NCBI GenBank assembly: GCA_902490005.1
Contig: CABUCM010000009.1
Location: forward strand, 1-64,000
Source: an uncultured Ruminiclostridium sp.
Lineage (GTDB): Bacteria > Bacillota > Clostridia > Oscillospirales > Acutalibacteraceae
DNA: 64,000 nucleotides
Reading direction: 5' to 3'
Shown here: in pieces, positions 52,022 to 60,315 of the stretch
How the letters are laid out: every line of letters starts with the position of its first letter
Position numbering within the stretch: position 1 is the first letter of the stretch
Program-made: the position numbers and the translations under genes
The notes under the pieces: generated by a model
Told to the model about the DNA's origin: nothing
Seen by the model: the letters and a program-made list of their open reading frames with translations, nothing else
The model's database searches: none

Positions 52022-53548
52022 ATGAATCTGAAGAAAAAAGAAACAGAGAAGGCGGCGCCTGAAAAGAACCTGGAGCCGGTTTTGGAAACCGGCAAGCCCG
52101 CCAAGAAAAACATTTTCAAAAGCAGAAAGTTTAAGTATGGCGGAATCGCCACGGTCATTACGGTGCTGTTTATCGTGGTGGTCATCGTAATCAATATGAT
52201 TATGGGTGTTTTGGATTCTAGAGTGGTCATGGAGGTAGACTTGACCCCGAACAAGGTTTACGGACTGACCCAGGAATCAATTGATTTTGTCCAGGGCTTG
52301 GATAAGGATGTGGAGATTGACATCCTGAGCAGCAAGGATTCCTTTGAAAACAACGGCCAGTATTATGTACAGGCCGCGGCCATCATTGAGAATTACAGTA
52401 AATACTCCAACCGGGTAACGGTAAATTATGTGGACCTGGTGAAGAATCCCACCTATGCCGCCAGCTATGAAAACGAAAGCCTGGCTGTCAACGACGTTAT
52501 GGTCAAATGCGGCGAAAAGCATAAGCTGGTAAAGTCCAGCGACCTGTTTAACAGCGAAATGAACTATAGCACCTTCAGCTACGTGGTCACTTCTTCCAAA
52601 GCGGAGCAAAGCGTCACCTCCGCGCTGGTAAACGTCACCAGCGACGAAATCACCAAGGTGGCGATTCTGAAGGGGTATGACGAGGCGGATGCTTCCACCT
52701 TGACCTCCCTGCTCACCAGCAATAATTTCGATGTGGAAGAAGTAAACATCGTTACGGACGAGATCCCTGAGGATGCGAAACTGGCGGTTATTTTCTCTCC
52801 CGGACGGGATTATGACCAGGCATCTTTGAAAAAGGTGGACGCTTTCCTGAGCAACGGCGAAAAGCTGGGAAAATCCCTGGTATTTGTCGCGGGAACCCAG
52901 CCGGATCAAATCCCCGAGCTGAACGCGTTCCTTGAGGAATGGGGAATGGGAATTGAAAGCGGCGTTTTGTTTGAGATGAGCACAGACCACCTGTTCAGCA
53001 ACACGTCCCCCTTCCAGTCCATTGTGGATTATGAGAATGAGGATTATTCCGCGGCGATCACCAATAAAAATATCCCGGTTGCTATTTTCCAGAGCAGGGC
53101 TGTTGAAATTCTGCAGGAAAGGGATTCCATTAAGGTCCTGCTGCAGTCCTCCGAGAATTCCGGCATTTATCCGGCGGACGCGGCCGAGGATTGGCAGCCC
53201 GAGGAAAGCGATTTAGTCGGCCCGATTCCCGTGGCGGCGGTTTCCACCAAGCAGGTTTCCGGTGTGGATGACGCCTCCAATGTGGCTGTGATCGGTTCCG
53301 CGGCGGCCTTCGCTTCCAGCTTCCTTTCTTCGACTTCTCTGAACAATTCCGCTTACTTTATCAATATGTTCAACACTCTGGCGGAGCGCGAGGATACGGT
53401 TATGATCGAAGCGAAAACCTTAGGCGGCGCTACCATGAATATTATGACCAATGTGTCGATCCCGCTGGGCGTGGTCTTTACCATTGTACTGCCCCTTCTT
53501 ATTCTGGTAACAGGCTTGGTGATCTGGATTCGCAGGAGGAATCGCTAA
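52022..53548 (+). CDS. GldG-family ABC exporter auxiliary protein
   Basis: This 508-residue protein has a cytoplasmic basic N-terminus and a membrane segment at about residues 40-65. The extracellular part contains the GldG-type sugar-transport-like domain (LTPNKVYGLTQESIDFVQGL is the start pattern), and a C-terminal membrane segment lies at about 480-502. The RBS GGGAGG is before ATG 52022. GldG proteins pair with GldA/GldF. In Bacteroidetes they serve gliding, but in Clostridia the role is unknown. Confidence 0.9.
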   Translation: MNLKKKETEKAAPEKNLEPVLETGKPAKKNIFKSRKFKYGGIATVITVLFIVVVIVINMIMGVLDSRVVMEVDLTPNKVYGLTQESIDFVQGLDKDVEIDILSSKDSFENNGQYYVQAAAIIENYSKYSNRVTVNYVDLVKNPTYAASYENESLAVNDVMVKCGEKHKLVKSSDLFNSEMNYSTFSYVVTSSKAEQSVTSALVNVTSDEITKVAILKGYDEADASTLTSLLTSNNFDVEEVNIVTDEIPEDAKLAVIFSPGRDYDQASLKKVDAFLSNGEKLGKSLVFVAGTQPDQIPELNAFLEEWGMGIESGVLFEMSTDHLFSNTSPFQSIVDYENEDYSAAITNKNIPVAIFQSRAVEILQERDSIKVLLQSSENSGIYPADAAEDWQPEESDLVGPIPVAAVSTKQVSGVDDASNVAVIGSAAAFASSFLSSTSLNNSAYFINMFNTLAEREDTVMIEAKTLGGATMNIMTNVSIPLGVVFTIVLPLLILVTGLVIWIRRRNR

Positions 53549-53550
53549 GG

Positions 53551-55023
53551 ATGAAAAAAAATATTCGAATTATGATTATCTCGGTGGCCGCCGTAGTAGT
53601 TTTGGTGGCCATGCTGGTGATATTGATGAACCTCCCCTCATCGGGAGGAGACGACGCCTCCGGCGCGGCGTCTAGCACCGCTATTTCGTTGAACACCAAA
53701 ACTGCCGACGACATTTCCAAGGTTGAGGTGAAAAATGACGGCGGCAGCTACTGGGTAGATTTGAAGAACGCGGACAGCTCCCAAGTTGAGGGACTGGACG
53801 GCTTTGCGTTGAATACCACGTCCCTTTCCGCGTTAAAGTCGGACTGTGCCGGTGTTTCCGCCACCCAGCTGGTGGAGGAACAGGCGGATGACCTGTCCAT
53901 CTATGGCTTGGACAATCCAAAGGCGCAGGCGACGGTCACTTATAAGGATGGGGAAACCCTTACCATCGCCGTGGGCAATCAGGCGGCGGGCAACGCGGGA
54001 ACCTATGTCACTGTAAACGGTGAAAAGAAGGTTTACCTGTTTAACAGCACGAAGGTGGATACCTTCTCCTACCCGCTGATGGAGTATGTTTCCAAGGCCA
54101 TCACGCCTTCTCAGGAGGAAGCGGTGGCCGCGGCCAATGGCGGAGATGTTTCTTCCAGCGCCGACGGCCAGGCCCAGACTCCTGAATTTGCTAAGATGAC
54201 CCTTTCCGGCACGGTTCGGGAGGAGCCTATTGTGGTTGAGCCGGCGGAATCGATTTCCGGTATTTCCCAGTTTAATATTACTTCTCCTAAGGTGAAGTCA
54301 GCTGACTATACCAAGATCTCGGAATATATGGGGGTTGTTTACGGCTTGAACGCCGACGAGGTGGTAGCCATCAATCCCACAGACGCTGACCTGGAAACCT
54401 ACGGCTTAAAAGATCCCTATTCCAAGCTGGTGGCGGATTTCGACATCGGCACCGTCACGCTGATGACCTCCGCGCCGGATGCGGCTGGAAATGTGTGCAT
54501 CATGAACGGCGACAGGCCCAATGTGATTTACCGGATGTCTGCGGAAACCCTGACCTGGATTAATGCCACTTACAAGGATCTGGCTTCCACGCTGCTCTTC
54601 ACTCCTAATATCAAAGAGGTGAAGACGATGACCGTGACCACGCCGGACAAAACCTATGTGTTCCACCTAACCAGCGTGGCGGACGAAGAGAACGACAAGA
54701 AGTTCACCACCACCATCACCTATGACGGCAAGGAATTGGATGAGGATCTCTTTAAGGATTATTATCAAAACATGATTTCTGTTTCTACCGATGAAGAAAC
54801 CGCCGATCAGCCCACTGGGGATCCTATTTTCTCGGTCAAGTATGAGTATACGGATTCCAGCAGGACGCCCGATGTGGTGGAATATTACGAGGCTAGTTCC
54901 AGAAGAGTGTTCATTTCCTTTAACGGCCAGTGCGATTCCCTGACAAAATCCACTTATGTGGAAAAAATGATCCAAGATACCGAAAAGGTGGTCAAGGGGG
55001 AAGAGATTACCGCTGTCCTGTAA
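53551..55023 (+). CDS. DUF4340-domain protein
   Basis: This 490-residue protein is anchored by an N-terminal membrane segment (about residues 5-27). Its extracellular part has two DUF4340-like repeats (VEEQADDLSIYGLDNPKAQATVTYKDG; ATDADLETYGLKDPYSKLVADFD). This domain is commonly encoded after GldG. ATG 53551 lies two bases after the GldG stop, so the genes are coupled. It probably assembles with the exporter outside the membrane; the cargo is unknown. Confidence 0.9.
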   Translation: MKKNIRIMIISVAAVVVLVAMLVILMNLPSSGGDDASGAASSTAISLNTKTADDISKVEVKNDGGSYWVDLKNADSSQVEGLDGFALNTTSLSALKSDCAGVSATQLVEEQADDLSIYGLDNPKAQATVTYKDGETLTIAVGNQAAGNAGTYVTVNGEKKVYLFNSTKVDTFSYPLMEYVSKAITPSQEEAVAAANGGDVSSSADGQAQTPEFAKMTLSGTVREEPIVVEPAESISGISQFNITSPKVKSADYTKISEYMGVVYGLNADEVVAINPTDADLETYGLKDPYSKLVADFDIGTVTLMTSAPDAAGNVCIMNGDRPNVIYRMSAETLTWINATYKDLASTLLFTPNIKEVKTMTVTTPDKTYVFHLTSVADEENDKKFTTTITYDGKELDEDLFKDYYQNMISVSTDEETADQPTGDPIFSVKYEYTDSSRTPDVVEYYEASSRRVFISFNGQCDSLTKSTYVEKMIQDTEKVVKGEEITAVL

Positions 55024-55055
55024 TTTTTGATCTAGAAAAAAGAAACGAAATAGAA

Positions 55056-55087
55056 GAGGCCCGTCTCAAATGAGACGGGCCTCTTTT
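55056..55087 (+). terminator. Terminator of the Gld-like operon
   Basis: A perfect 13-bp stem gaggcccgtctca/tgagacgggcctc with an AA loop is followed by TTTT. Confidence 0.9.
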
Positions 55088-55132
55088 CTTGGGAAAAAAG
55101 CATTGAAAAAGCTGAAACGCAAATAAAACAGA

Positions 55133-55162
55133 GCCTCACAGCCGGTTTCCTGCTTGTGAGGC
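55133..55162. terminator. Terminator of the YfhO gene on minus
   Basis: gcctcaca and tgtgaggc pair around a 14-base loop. On the minus strand TCTGTTTTATTT follows; on plus CCCCTTTTT follows, so it may act both ways. Confidence 0.65.
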
Positions 55163-55222
55163 CCCTTTTTCGATATCGCCGCGGAAAGACAAAGCGAATA
55201 GTTACGTCCGAAGGACAAACCC

Positions 55223-57634
55223 CTATTTGATTCGATAGGTTTTTCTGTGAGCTTTCGGATGCTTTTGATCCCATTTCCTCATAAACACAAGATAAGCGAT
55301 GAACAGGAGGAGAAACACGCCGGTCATCAGCGCGCCGGCCTTCAGCCCAGGCGTGGTATAATTAAAGCGGATTGTGCTTTCGGTGTTGGCTGGGACGCGG
55401 ACCGCCATGAAGCCCACGTTCACCTTTTCAATGACAGCCTCCTCACCGTTTACCGTGGCGCTCCAGCCTGCTTCCCAGGGAACGCTGAAAAATACCAGTT
55501 CGTCCCGGGCGCCTGCGGTATAGATAGCGGTAAAGCCGTAGTTATCTCTGGTAAAAGTGGAACAGGGGTCCGTTTTCCGGTTAAGGCAATCCTGGAAGTA
55601 GTCCTCTTCGCTGTACCGGAAGCTATCGGCGGGGGCCTGGGTAAGAATATCCTGGTTGCGGATGATGGCGTCGTCCTCCAGCACGATAGCTTTCAGAAGC
55701 GCCAGATGCCGGGATGATTCCGCGATGCCGTCATATTGCTCCCGGGTCATATACTGGTCATAGGTGAAGCCGTAAGGGATAAAATACCGGTTTTCCCAGA
55801 TGTCGAAACCGTTCTGTGTGTCATAAAAGCTCCAGCCGGGCATCTTGGTGTCATTGGAATCGGTGGAGGACTCAAATTCATCCGAATCGCCGGTGTAGTC
55901 AAACAGCCAGCGGGTGGAGGTCAGAGCCCTCAGGCCATAGACGTTGGTTTCAGGCCGGGAGCCCACGTCTCTGGTAACGCCGATGGAGGGGTAAAACTCC
56001 ATAATAGAGCCGGGGACAATGCTGTGAAAGGCCTGAATGGTTGGCATTTGCCAGAACATGGCCTGGTTGTCCATTCCCTTGTAAATATCGATGCGGCTTT
56101 CCACTTCCGGGTCGGGCAGGTCGATGTCCTCTCCCTGGTTGAGAGAGTAAGGAATGATAAAATTGTGCGTATCGTAGGACTGGGCCTTGCCTAAACCGAT
56201 GAGATAGGCCGCGTAGATCACGGTAATGATGGAAATGGAAACCATTGTTACCCGATAGAACATCCTGCGGTCCCGCTTTAAGAAGCGAAGGGCGATGACC
56301 AAAAGCAGCAGGCTGGCAAAAGCGATAGCCACATAAATCCAGAACCGGTCAGGGTAATCCATTAATCCGAATTTAGTGGTGGTAGAGCCGTCGTCATTTT
56401 TGATTTCCTGGGGAATAAAAGCGATGGGGACCGCGATAGCGGCGGTAATTCCCATTGTCCATTTAATAGACCGTTTCCAAGCCGGCAGCGGAATGCTCTC
56501 TAAGCCTTTTACCGTGGCCAACACCATCATCAAGGTGAGCATATAAAACCAACGGGCGTAATAGCTGGAGTTGAACAGCTGGAACATACTGTTCAGAACG
56601 GGCACCATGGCCATGAAGAAAAGAATAATCAAAAGGCGCTTGAGCCAGTCGTTTTTCTTTGTTTGTAGCCAGGCGATTACCCCGGTCATGCTGAACAGAG
56701 GCAGCCAGGCCCCAAGAGAGGCCCATTTGGCGTTGGAGTCCGGCGTAAAGTTGGGCCTTGCGGGGATGTCCGGCGGGAAAAACAGGCACTGTAAAATATG
56801 GACGTAACGCTGTTCGTTGCCGTAAAGCAATGCGCCCCAGCCTTGCGGCGGGTTATCGATTCTGGGGTTCTGAACCACCGCCAGCACAGTTGGCAAAAGG
56901 AGCACGGCGCTTAGCCCAACGCCTACCACCGCTTCAAACAAAAGCCAGAAAAATTCTCCCAGCGTAATTTTCCATGAATTGGCGAACATCCGGACAAACC
57001 AATAAATCAGGCAGAATGCCACCATGCCGGTGAAGAAATAATAATTGACGAAGCAGCAGGCAAATACCGCCAACGCAAACAGTCCCCGGCGTTTTGTGGC
57101 CATATATTCATCCAAGGCCGCCAGCAGCAGAGGGAAAAAGATAATAGCCTCATGAAAATGGTTGAAAAAGATGTTGTAAATGGAATAGCCGGAAAAGGCG
57201 TAGAGCATGGCGCCGATCAAAGCGGTATTTTGATTCCGTACATACCGCTTTAAGTAGATATAAGCGGTGAGAGAAGCGCAGCCCATTTTCAGCATCAGCA
57301 AAGGCCCCATCAAATAAGGAACCGCGTGGCTGGGGAAGGGAAGCGTCAGCCAGAAGAAGGGGCTTCCTATCAAATAGAAGGAATAGGAGCCGATGGTGTT
57401 GGCGCCTAAATCGGTGGTCCAGCTCCAAAAAAAGTTGCCGGAACGAACCGCGTCGTGGATCATTTGGTAGAAAGGCACCTGCTGCACGTTGAAATCACCA
57501 TAATACAGGAAATATCCCTGGTCATAGATGATGAAAGGCAAAAAGAAAATGACAGAGACGCCAAACCCCAGAAGAAACGCTTTCAGATGCCACCGTTCAC
57601 GCCGGGCTGGGGGATGAAGGGAATAGGAATACAA
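55223..57634 (-). CDS. YfhO-family membrane protein (second)
   Basis: This 803-residue protein has about a dozen membrane segments in the first 500 residues and a large extracellular C-terminal part (about 530-770). A last membrane segment and a basic tail follow. YGDFNVQQVPFYQMIHDAV and WSWTTDLGANTIGSYSFYL are the YfhO-type acidic and aromatic loops. TTG 57634 is chosen because GGAGG lies seven bases upstream and the longer reading lacks an RBS. It is a divergent paralogue of 37912-40497. It is probably a GT-C-type transferase decorating a cell-wall polymer; the sugar and target are unknown. Confidence 0.88.
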   Translation of the reverse strand: MYSYSLHPPARRERWHLKAFLLGFGVSVIFFLPFIIYDQGYFLYYGDFNVQQVPFYQMIHDAVRSGNFFWSWTTDLGANTIGSYSFYLIGSPFFWLTLPFPSHAVPYLMGPLLMLKMGCASLTAYIYLKRYVRNQNTALIGAMLYAFSGYSIYNIFFNHFHEAIIFFPLLLAALDEYMATKRRGLFALAVFACCFVNYYFFTGMVAFCLIYWFVRMFANSWKITLGEFFWLLFEAVVGVGLSAVLLLPTVLAVVQNPRIDNPPQGWGALLYGNEQRYVHILQCLFFPPDIPARPNFTPDSNAKWASLGAWLPLFSMTGVIAWLQTKKNDWLKRLLIILFFMAMVPVLNSMFQLFNSSYYARWFYMLTLMMVLATVKGLESIPLPAWKRSIKWTMGITAAIAVPIAFIPQEIKNDDGSTTTKFGLMDYPDRFWIYVAIAFASLLLLVIALRFLKRDRRMFYRVTMVSISIITVIYAAYLIGLGKAQSYDTHNFIIPYSLNQGEDIDLPDPEVESRIDIYKGMDNQAMFWQMPTIQAFHSIVPGSIMEFYPSIGVTRDVGSRPETNVYGLRALTSTRWLFDYTGDSDEFESSTDSNDTKMPGWSFYDTQNGFDIWENRYFIPYGFTYDQYMTREQYDGIAESSRHLALLKAIVLEDDAIIRNQDILTQAPADSFRYSEEDYFQDCLNRKTDPCSTFTRDNYGFTAIYTAGARDELVFFSVPWEAGWSATVNGEEAVIEKVNVGFMAVRVPANTESTIRFNYTTPGLKAGALMTGVFLLLFIAYLVFMRKWDQKHPKAHRKTYRIK

Positions 57635-57799
57635 AAGAACACCTCCGGAGGAACGTTTGCGGAAACCCCGGTATCGCAGGAGTTTTGGCAACGCCCTGAA
57701 ATTTACCCGCCGTCTTTGAGGAAAGCGGCGCTTTTCTAACAAACAGCCGCAAAAAAGCCGCCCTTCAAAGCTGCGGAGAGTGAAAATCAATTATTTTAT

Positions 57800-57808
57800 A
57801 TTATAACA
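57800..57808 (-). promoter_or_regulatory. Extended -10 promoter of the second YfhO gene
   Basis: On the minus strand TGTTATAAT is an extended -10 with a perfect TATAAT, giving a leader of about 160 bases before TTG 57634. No good -35 is seen. Confidence 0.45.
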
Positions 57809-57930
57809 TATCACAGATTAAAAAAATACTGGAATTTGGAAAAGCTTTCAACTATACTAAGAAAAGGTATGATTGGGTCAAAGATGCCTATGCTGATACT
57901 GAGGATATGATAAAAAGGGAGATCTTTATA

Positions 57931-58527
57931 ATGGAACAAAACGCTAAAGGGTATCATTTTTACGCCATGCTTTCCCGTATGAAATATATTAACCGCTGGG
58001 GCTTGATGAGAAATACCCGGCAGGAAAATATCTGTGAACACAGCCTGGAGGTCGCCATGATCGCCCACAGCCTGGCGGTGATTAAAAACCAGCGCTTCGG
58101 CGGCTGCGTCAATCCAGAGCGCGTGGCCTTACTGGCCGTTTTTCATGACGCCACGGAGATTATCACAGGGGATCTGCCCACCCCGGTGAAGTACTATAAC
58201 CCAGAGATCCGCACCGCCTACCGCCAGGTAGAGGATATGGCTACAGACAGGCTCCTTTCCATGCTGCCGGAGGACCTGCAGCCGGCTTACGAGCCGCTGC
58301 TGGCCCCGGCGGAGGACGAAAAAGAACTTTGGCGTCTGGTAAAAGCGGCGGATAAAATTTCCGCTTTAATTAAATGTATTGAGGAAAGAAGCATGGGAAA
58401 CGGGGAATTCCATCAGGCGGAGCTCGCCTTGCGGGAGTCTGTGGGCCGCCTTTGCTGCCCGGAGGTAGATTGCTTTTTGGAGGAATTCCTGCCGTCTTAC
58501 AGCCTGACCCTGGACGAGCAGGAATAA
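57931..58527 (+). CDS. HD-domain 5'-deoxynucleotidase (YfbR-like)
   Basis: This 198-residue HD-superfamily phosphohydrolase removes phosphate from deoxynucleoside 5'-monophosphates. Metal-binding motifs are RQENICEHSLEVAMIAH (His) and FHDATEIITGDLPTPVK (His-Asp), followed by AADKISALIKC (Asp). ATG 57931 follows GGGAG by nine bases; an in-frame ATG at 57907 would add eight residues. A single gene, without an obvious terminator before the LCP gene promoter. Confidence 0.92.
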   Translation: MEQNAKGYHFYAMLSRMKYINRWGLMRNTRQENICEHSLEVAMIAHSLAVIKNQRFGGCVNPERVALLAVFHDATEIITGDLPTPVKYYNPEIRTAYRQVEDMATDRLLSMLPEDLQPAYEPLLAPAEDEKELWRLVKAADKISALIKCIEERSMGNGEFHQAELALRESVGRLCCPEVDCFLEEFLPSYSLTLDEQE

Positions 58528-58702
58528 AATATAGTTTGACCGTATTTCTCTTTTTTAACGCCTGCCGCCTGTCCTACGCCGCAGTATGATTGAACGCTGC
58601 GCGGTATGTAAGCTGTCGGGAAACCGTGAGGCGATAGCGAAAATTGTAAAACTTTGTTCACAAAAACATTGCAGGAAGCAAACAGAATCAGAGCAAAAAA
58701 AT

Positions 58703-58731
58703 TTGCCAACCCGCGAAATTTGTTGTATAAT
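58703..58731 (+). promoter_or_regulatory. Sigma-A promoter of the LCP gene
   Basis: TTGCCA (58703-58708), a 17-base spacer and a perfect TATAAT (58726-58731), 51 bases before ATG 58782. Confidence 0.85.
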
Positions 58732-58781
58732 AAATCCCTGTTACCAAAGAACGACGATTTTCCCGAAGGAGCGTGAAATTC

Positions 58782-59972
58782 ATGGCGTCTAACCGAAGAT
58801 ACCAGAGTCCCGCAAATAATAAAGAAATTTCATCCATTAGCAATGGAAAAAACCCGTTTAAAAGATCCACGGGAAGAAAAGTTTCCAATGTGATTATTAT
58901 ATTGTTATGCGTTATTTTTTCCGGCTTGGGAGGCGTGGTGGTATACGCCCATAGCCTGCTTGCCGGGATGTATCAAAATTTGGATTCCACCGTGCTGGAC
59001 AGCAGCGCGAAAGAATCCCTGGCTGGAAGCGCCGCTAGCAGCACCAGCAGTATCGCGGAGGTGCCGGCCAATATCAGCGGCACCCTGATCAAAGACCCGA
59101 TGGTGCTGAATATTATGCTGTTCGGCTCCGATGAGCGGCCGGGAGCGAATGAGTATGGCCGTTCTGACACGATGATGCTGCTGTCGATTGACAACCGGCA
59201 TAAGAAGCTGAAACTGACGTCTTTTATGCGGGATACTTATGTCAACGTTCCGGAATGGGGAGACACAAAACTGACTCACGCTTATTCTTATGGCGGTCCC
59301 TCTCTTGCCATTGAAACCATTGAACGAAATTTTGGAATCGATATTGACCGTTACGCCGTGGTGTATTTTGATACCTTCCCTGGAATTGTGGATACTTTAG
59401 GGGGGATCGAGGTGGAGATGACCCAGACGGAAGCGGATGTGATGAACGAAAGCGTAGGCCCGGAATTCGCCACCTTTACCGAAGGGAAAAATATGCTCAA
59501 CGGCGGAACCGCTTTGGTCTATGTGCGGATTCGTTACGGCGTGGGCGACGACTTCGGCAGAACCCAGCGGCAGAGAGATTTTATGCTGCAGGTTCTCAAT
59601 AAGGTCAAGGGCACCCGGGATGTGGGAACTCTTTTGACCCTGCTGACAAAGGTTCTTCCCGGCATAACCACCAACATTTCCGTGAATGAAATGACCGGCC
59701 TGGCCGGGGGGGCGGTTTCCTCTTATATGGCCTACCCAATGTACCAGTTCCGGCTTCCGGAGGACGGATATTACAGCAACGCGATGCTGGATGCGGGTGA
59801 TGTGCTGGTTATTGACGATTGGGAGCAGGCCAGAGAGCATCTTCAGCGGTTTATTTATGAGGATACGGTGGATCCTATTTACGGACCTACTACCGAAACC
59901 ATCGGCAGCGCCATGGGCAGTTCCCAAACAGCCGGTTCTTCCACATCTTTTGGTTCCTCTAGTGAAGAGTAA
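58782..59972 (+). CDS. LytR-CpsA-Psr (LCP) family wall-polymer ligase
   Basis: This 396-residue envelope enzyme has a basic cytoplasmic N-terminus, one membrane segment (about residues 35-58), a Ser-rich linker, and the LCP domain from about 105. LCP motifs are visible: LFGSDERPGANEYGRSDTMMLLSID (Arg/Asp), TSFMRDTYVNVP and YVRIRYGVGDDFGRTQRQRDFM. A Ser/Thr-rich tail closes it. LCP enzymes join teichoic acids or capsule polymers to peptidoglycan. ATG 58782 with GGAG ten bases upstream is preferred to GTG 58773. The YfhO genes in the window point to the same polymers. Confidence 0.95.
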   Translation: MASNRRYQSPANNKEISSISNGKNPFKRSTGRKVSNVIIILLCVIFSGLGGVVVYAHSLLAGMYQNLDSTVLDSSAKESLAGSAASSTSSIAEVPANISGTLIKDPMVLNIMLFGSDERPGANEYGRSDTMMLLSIDNRHKKLKLTSFMRDTYVNVPEWGDTKLTHAYSYGGPSLAIETIERNFGIDIDRYAVVYFDTFPGIVDTLGGIEVEMTQTEADVMNESVGPEFATFTEGKNMLNGGTALVYVRIRYGVGDDFGRTQRQRDFMLQVLNKVKGTRDVGTLLTLLTKVLPGITTNISVNEMTGLAGGAVSSYMAYPMYQFRLPEDGYYSNAMLDAGDVLVIDDWEQAREHLQRFIYEDTVDPIYGPTTETIGSAMGSSQTAGSSTSFGSSSEE

Positions 59973-59981
59973 AAAGCAATG

Positions 59982-60021
59982 AAAAAGCCTTTGGGGAAAC
60001 TAGTTTCCCCAAAGGCTTTTT
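59982..60021. terminator. Bidirectional terminator between LCP and smr genes
   Basis: aaaaagcctttggggaaac and gtttccccaaaggcttttt form a 19-bp stem around TA. It serves the converging genes. Confidence 0.9.
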
Positions 60022-60054
60022 TACATAGCGCGCCCTTTCGTCAGAAGAAAAGGG

Positions 60055-60309
60055 TTACGGCTTTTTCAGAAGAAGCGTGATTTCCCCTTGGTTTAAGGAG
60101 AGAATTTTTTGCTGGATCCTGGAATGCCGCAGTTCCTTGCGGACCATGTCCTTTAAGGCGCTGCCCCCGTGATAGCCGTGAATCACCACGATTTCACGAA
60201 TGTTTTTATCCGCCCGGCTCAGCAGCAGCTCCAGTTCGTGCTTTGCCTCAGCGGCCCGCATGCCGTGTATATCCGCTTCAATGGTCCAGCCGTATCTTCT
60301 TTCCAGCAA
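60055..60309 (-). CDS. Smr-domain protein
   Basis: An 84-residue protein consisting of a single Smr (small MutS-related) domain: EADIHGMRAAEAKHEL (DxHG motif) and IVVIHGYHGGSALKDMVRKEL (HGxxxG core). This domain has nicking-nuclease activity in MutS2 and stand-alone forms; which nucleic acid this one handles is unknown. TTG 60309 follows GGAG, which overlaps the stop codon (GGAGTGA) of the upstream gene, so it is translationally coupled to the zinc-ribbon lipoprotein. Confidence 0.88.
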   Translation of the reverse strand: MLERRYGWTIEADIHGMRAAEAKHELELLLSRADKNIREIVVIHGYHGGSALKDMVRKELRHSRIQQKILSLNQGEITLLLKKP

Positions 60310-60315
60310 TACCCG

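Noticed and set aside
55247..56194. Long open frames of 150-156 codons opposite the second YfhO gene
   Set aside because: They are antisense shadows of a well-supported membrane-protein gene and lack ribosome-binding sites.
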